Shown here one piece after another: positions 61,859 to 64,000 of a stretch of DNA of 64,000 nt. Origin of the DNA: Lentisphaerae bacterium GWF2_49_21. GTDB lineage: Bacteria; Verrucomicrobiota; Lentisphaeria; Victivallales; GWF2-50-93. The stretch is from the NCBI GenBank assembly GCA_001804805.1, contig MHBH01000068.1:59505-123504 (forward strand). Reading direction: 5' to 3'. The position numbers were made by a program, and so were the translations under genes. The notes beneath the pieces are model-generated. The model saw only the letters and a list, made by a program, of their open reading frames with translations. It was not told where the DNA came from and ran no database searches. The stretch's first letter is position 1. Each line of letters begins with the position of its first letter.

Positions 61859-62179
61859 TTATATTTCACTCCGTTTCCCTGGAAAATCACTGGAGGCATT
61901 CAGGGGGGCGCTCTCAAGACATCTTTGGCAAATGCCGTGCGTCGGAGCTATTCTCTTCCCGCATTCAATTTCCCACTCTTTCAGGCTTGTTATCTTGCCG
62001 CACCAGGAACAGATGACAGGTATTGTCTTCTTCTCAATGTCCATGACGGGTATTCTAATTGTTTCCGAAGGTTTCTTCCTACGCATTTTTCCAATCTTCA
62101 TCATTGCTTGTTTATTCATTACTCTGACAATTGGGTTGGAGGCTGGTGAAATTTCTGAACAACTACAACAGAGGTACAT
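61859..62179 (-). CDS. Small zinc-ribbon-like protein downstream of a response regulator
   Basis: About 106 residues from ATG 62179. Cysteine motifs CCSC near the start and VICSWCGKITSLKEWEIECG...HGICQRCLES at the end. The CSWCGKI...W...HGIC-x-x-C pattern is known from the tails of some two-component proteins. Its start overlaps the response-regulator end by 17 bases, so a shared operon is likely. Start uncertain. Confidence 0.55.
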   Translation of the reverse strand: MYLCCSCSEISPASNPIVRVMNKQAMMKIGKMRRKKPSETIRIPVMDIEKKTIPVICSWCGKITSLKEWEIECGKRIAPTHGICQRCLESAPLNASSDFPGKRSEI

Positions 62180-62654
62180 CGATTTTCCATTTGCGGCCGG
62201 TATGGGTTGACCGATACGTTTGCCCTCGGGCTTCCTTCTTACGGCCGCGCAGGCGCTTGTCAATGGAGGGGTTGAAGAAGTCTCCCCCGTTGTGGACTTC
62301 CGTTATCGCCGTGGTCAGAATGTCAAGGGAGTTTTGCTTGAGCAGATATCCCGACATGCCCAGTGCGATTGCCTGCTCGACATAGGCATCATCATCGTAT
62401 GCGGAAAGAATCAGTATCTTTGGGGGAGCAATCTGTTGGAGAATCCGCCGTGCGGCCTCCATTCCATTGAGCTTCGGCATCGAGAGATCCATGACAACGA
62501 CGGAGGGACGAAGCTTCCGGGCCAGTTCCACCGCTTGCAGGCCATTGGCAGCTTCGCCGACCACCTCAAAATCGCCTCCGGCCTCCAGAATGGTCCGAAT
62601 CCCTCTTCGCGTGATCAAGTGGTCGTCCGCCAACAAAACGGTAATTTGTTTCAT
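62163..62654 (-). CDS. NarL-type response regulator without its DNA-binding domain
   Basis: 163 residues. A complete receiver domain (acidic DD10-11, phosphorylated D56 in VVMDLSMP, S84, K106 in YLLKQNS). After GGDFFNPSIDKRLRG, where NarL-type proteins continue to a LuxR helix-turn-helix, there is only a short basic tail, RGQTYRSTHTGRKWKIDVPLL. Either a truncated gene or a receiver acting through the adjacent zinc-ribbon protein. No sensor kinase adjoins it. Confidence 0.8.
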   Translation of the reverse strand: MKQITVLLADDHLITRRGIRTILEAGGDFEVVGEAANGLQAVELARKLRPSVVVMDLSMPKLNGMEAARRILQQIAPPKILILSAYDDDAYVEQAIALGMSGYLLKQNSLDILTTAITEVHNGGDFFNPSIDKRLRGRKKEARGQTYRSTHTGRKWKIDVPLL

Positions 62655-62859
62655 GGTTAGCCTTCTTTATGAAATCAGTATAGGCTGCTACCAGACCGAT
62701 TACTATGGGGTAAACACCTGCTTTGGCAGAAATATCATACGAGATGATATTCGGACATTTCCAGAATCGAAACTTATCATGCAGTAAAAACAAGCTTCAG
62801 GATGCTTCTGGCAGGGCAAGTCAGATTGAACAGCCATATGGGCTTAACTGCCGACAATC

Positions 62860-62939
62860 AAGAACACGTCTTGCGACGTTGACTACGAACATATTCAATA
62901 ATTGCGTTCGCTCGTAGTTAAGCTCGCAAGAGCTGTTCT
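62860..62939. repeat. Two-hairpin element (AAGAAC/TGTTCT family)
   Basis: AAGAAC, ACGTC-ttgc-GACGT, ACTACGAAC...GTTCGCTCGTAGT, AGCTC-gcaa-GAGCT, TGTTCT. Relative of 13185-13258 and 63776-63896. A GGACGC-gcttgcc-GCGTCC hairpin lies at about 63041. No gene is seen in 62655-63099. Confidence 0.8.
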
Positions 62940-63099
62940 AGTCTGGAATTTGGAATTTTCTCAAGACACATCTAAAGCTGTGATCTCCTACATGTTCAGC
63001 CTCGCGGTGTTATCCAGTCAAAAAACGGAGAAGCCGTGGAGGGACGCGCTTGCCGCGTCCGGGATTTTGAAATTGTCTTATCCAAGCTTACGCCTCCAT

Positions 63100-63753
63100 C
63101 TATTCCTCCTCGCTTCCTATCCTTACAAAGATTTCCTTCGCCATGGATTCGTCCACGGCGAATTGGCTGTTGCCTAGCTTGAAGAGGAACGACGGGAAGT
63201 TCTGCAGCATTTTTATCTTCATTCCAGGCACCACCCCTATCGACATCATCTTCTGCATCTCCGCCTTGTCGCGCGTATGGATGTAGGCGATTTTCCCTCC
63301 CTGCCCCTGCGACAATGCCGACAGCGGTGAAACTAATTTCAGTTCCTTGTTTTCACGCGCACAGCATTTGCCTGGTGGAATATCGTGACCGTGCGGACAC
63401 AGTTTCGGATGACCGAGAAGCGTGCAGATCCGGTCGTCGATCCCTGCATGAAGCAGATGTTCGAACTCGCATGCCTTCTCGTTAGCCAGCCTGCCCTTGA
63501 CATCAAGGACGTCCGCGAGCAGACGTTCCGCAAGCCGGTGCCTCCTTACGACATCTCTGCCGTGCTTCCGTCCCTTGTCTGTGAAGACCAGCGCCGAACT
63601 GCGAATCTCGCAAAATCCGGAGGATACAATCTCCTTCAGCGACACGTCATCCTTTTTCAACCCCATTATCTCGAATGTCGCGGAGGGAATCTTCTTCTCC
63701 TCCAGCTTCACCCAGAGCGATTCAAGTATCTCCTCAGCCTTGTTGCTCAACAT
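63100..63753 (-). CDS. DtxR/MntR-type metal-dependent regulator with FeoA domain
   Basis: 217 residues. A diverged N-terminal winged helix, the dimerisation region with metal-ligand pattern (RRHRLAERLLADVLD, NEKACEFEHLLHAGIDDRI), CPHGHDIPPG, and a C-terminal FeoA/SH3-like domain (MQKMMSIGVVPGMKIKML). Such proteins repress iron or manganese uptake genes when metal is bound. No transporter gene is visible on either side. TGCGA-N3-TCGCA at 63600. Confidence 0.88.
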   Translation of the reverse strand: MLSNKAEEILESLWVKLEEKKIPSATFEIMGLKKDDVSLKEIVSSGFCEIRSSALVFTDKGRKHGRDVVRRHRLAERLLADVLDVKGRLANEKACEFEHLLHAGIDDRICTLLGHPKLCPHGHDIPPGKCCARENKELKLVSPLSALSQGQGGKIAYIHTRDKAEMQKMMSIGVVPGMKIKMLQNFPSFLFKLGNSQFAVDESMAKEIFVRIGSEEE

Positions 63754-63775
63754 ATGTAATTCTCCTTAATTAATC

Positions 63776-63896
63776 AAGAACATGTCTTGCGACATTGATC
63801 CGCCTTCGCTAAGAAGCTACGGCGCGACAGGCTACAAACGAATTGTCCAAATGCTTTGAATCCTGTTCGTAGTTAAGCTCGCAAGAGCTGTTTTTT
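63776..63896. repeat. Two-hairpin element (AAGAAC family) upstream of the DtxR-type gene
   Basis: AAGAAC, ATGTC-ttgc-GACAT, a GCTACGGCGCGACAGGCTAC insert, ACAAACGAAT...TTCGTAGT, AGCTC-gcaa-GAGCT, TGTTTT. From 63897 to the window end nothing is recognised. Confidence 0.75.
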
Positions 63897-64000
63897 CTTC
63901 TTCGATTTATTATTTTTGTCAAGTCCTGATTTCGATTTGACACTTTAAATTAAAATTACTTTGATTAGAACAATGATTTATTTCTTCAAACAACTTGGCG

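Noticed and set aside
62566..62793. 75-residue minus-strand frame upstream of the response regulator
   Set aside because: Overlaps the receiver domain in another frame and shows no conserved features.

Overview
The window looks like a contiguous piece of a bacterial chromosome of moderate G+C from a Gram-negative-type member of the PVC group, most likely Lentisphaerota. The outer-membrane signs are a Kdo transferase (waaA), an RND efflux pump and lipoproteins. The PVC signs are a prepilin leader without the usual glycine before the Phe-Thr core, H-X-DG-type pseudopilin tails, a GH29 fucosidase, a GxxExxY protein and Bat (von Willebrand A) proteins. No rRNA, tRNA or CRISPR array was seen. The lineage is an inference from gene content only.

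Layout. 1-4100: the end of a Mur ligase, then thrS-infC-rpmI-rplT on the minus strand with a strong shared terminator. 4200-8750: an AT-rich accessory stretch with a small conserved gene, an intact IS1595-family element that splits a small gene, a Sel1-repeat membrane protein, a PIN toxin-like gene with a 54-aa partner, and a lone AbrB-type antitoxin. 8750-11160: rpsP-khpA-trmD-rplS-rnhB, with rimM missing. 11600-18600: UDP-xylose synthase with a lipoprotein, then an RND pump and adaptor divergent from a TetR regulator. 18700-25700: alpha-fucosidase, a HEAT-like exported protein, thiC, waaA and prfB. 25800-33000: an M42 peptidase, a GxxExxY gene between inverted repeats, holA, an oppC-like permease, a URO-D-like protein, a Nudix hydrolase and aroB. 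33100-38700: two large Bat fusion proteins (BatB+BatC-like and BatD+BatE-like) and an M50-like membrane protein. 38700-48430: an AAA+/DUF4143 ATPase, clpC, glycosyltransferase, hicBA and cysS. 48600-57740: a pilin-like protein behind a possible sigma-54 promoter, glmS, a GT-C glycosyltransferase, an FHA-GAF histidine kinase, and nrdR coupled to a second ATP-cone protein. 58000-64000: a TPR/H-X-DG protein, acylphosphatase, a XerC/D recombinase, a PDZ protein, a response regulator with a zinc-ribbon protein, and a DtxR/FeoA regulator.

The most unusual content lies in small repeats rather than in one gene cluster. (1) The palindrome TGCGA-N3-TCGCA occurs 17 times exactly, every time inside a gene, where about 0.06 copies are expected in 64 kb at random. 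(2) Spacers hold degenerate arrays of period 7 or 8, commonly touching a stop codon. (3) Spacers also hold several families of two-hairpin elements in which the stems change by compensatory substitutions while the loop stays constant, plus a run of five different perfect palindromes between waaA and prfB. Several of these elements supply the stop or even the start codon of the neighbouring gene.

Functionally the window is mostly housekeeping: translation, envelope precursors (glmS, waaA, UXS), replication (holA), nucleotide control (nrdR) and proteolysis (clpC). Added to this are accessory toxin-antitoxin, IS and cassette-like genes.
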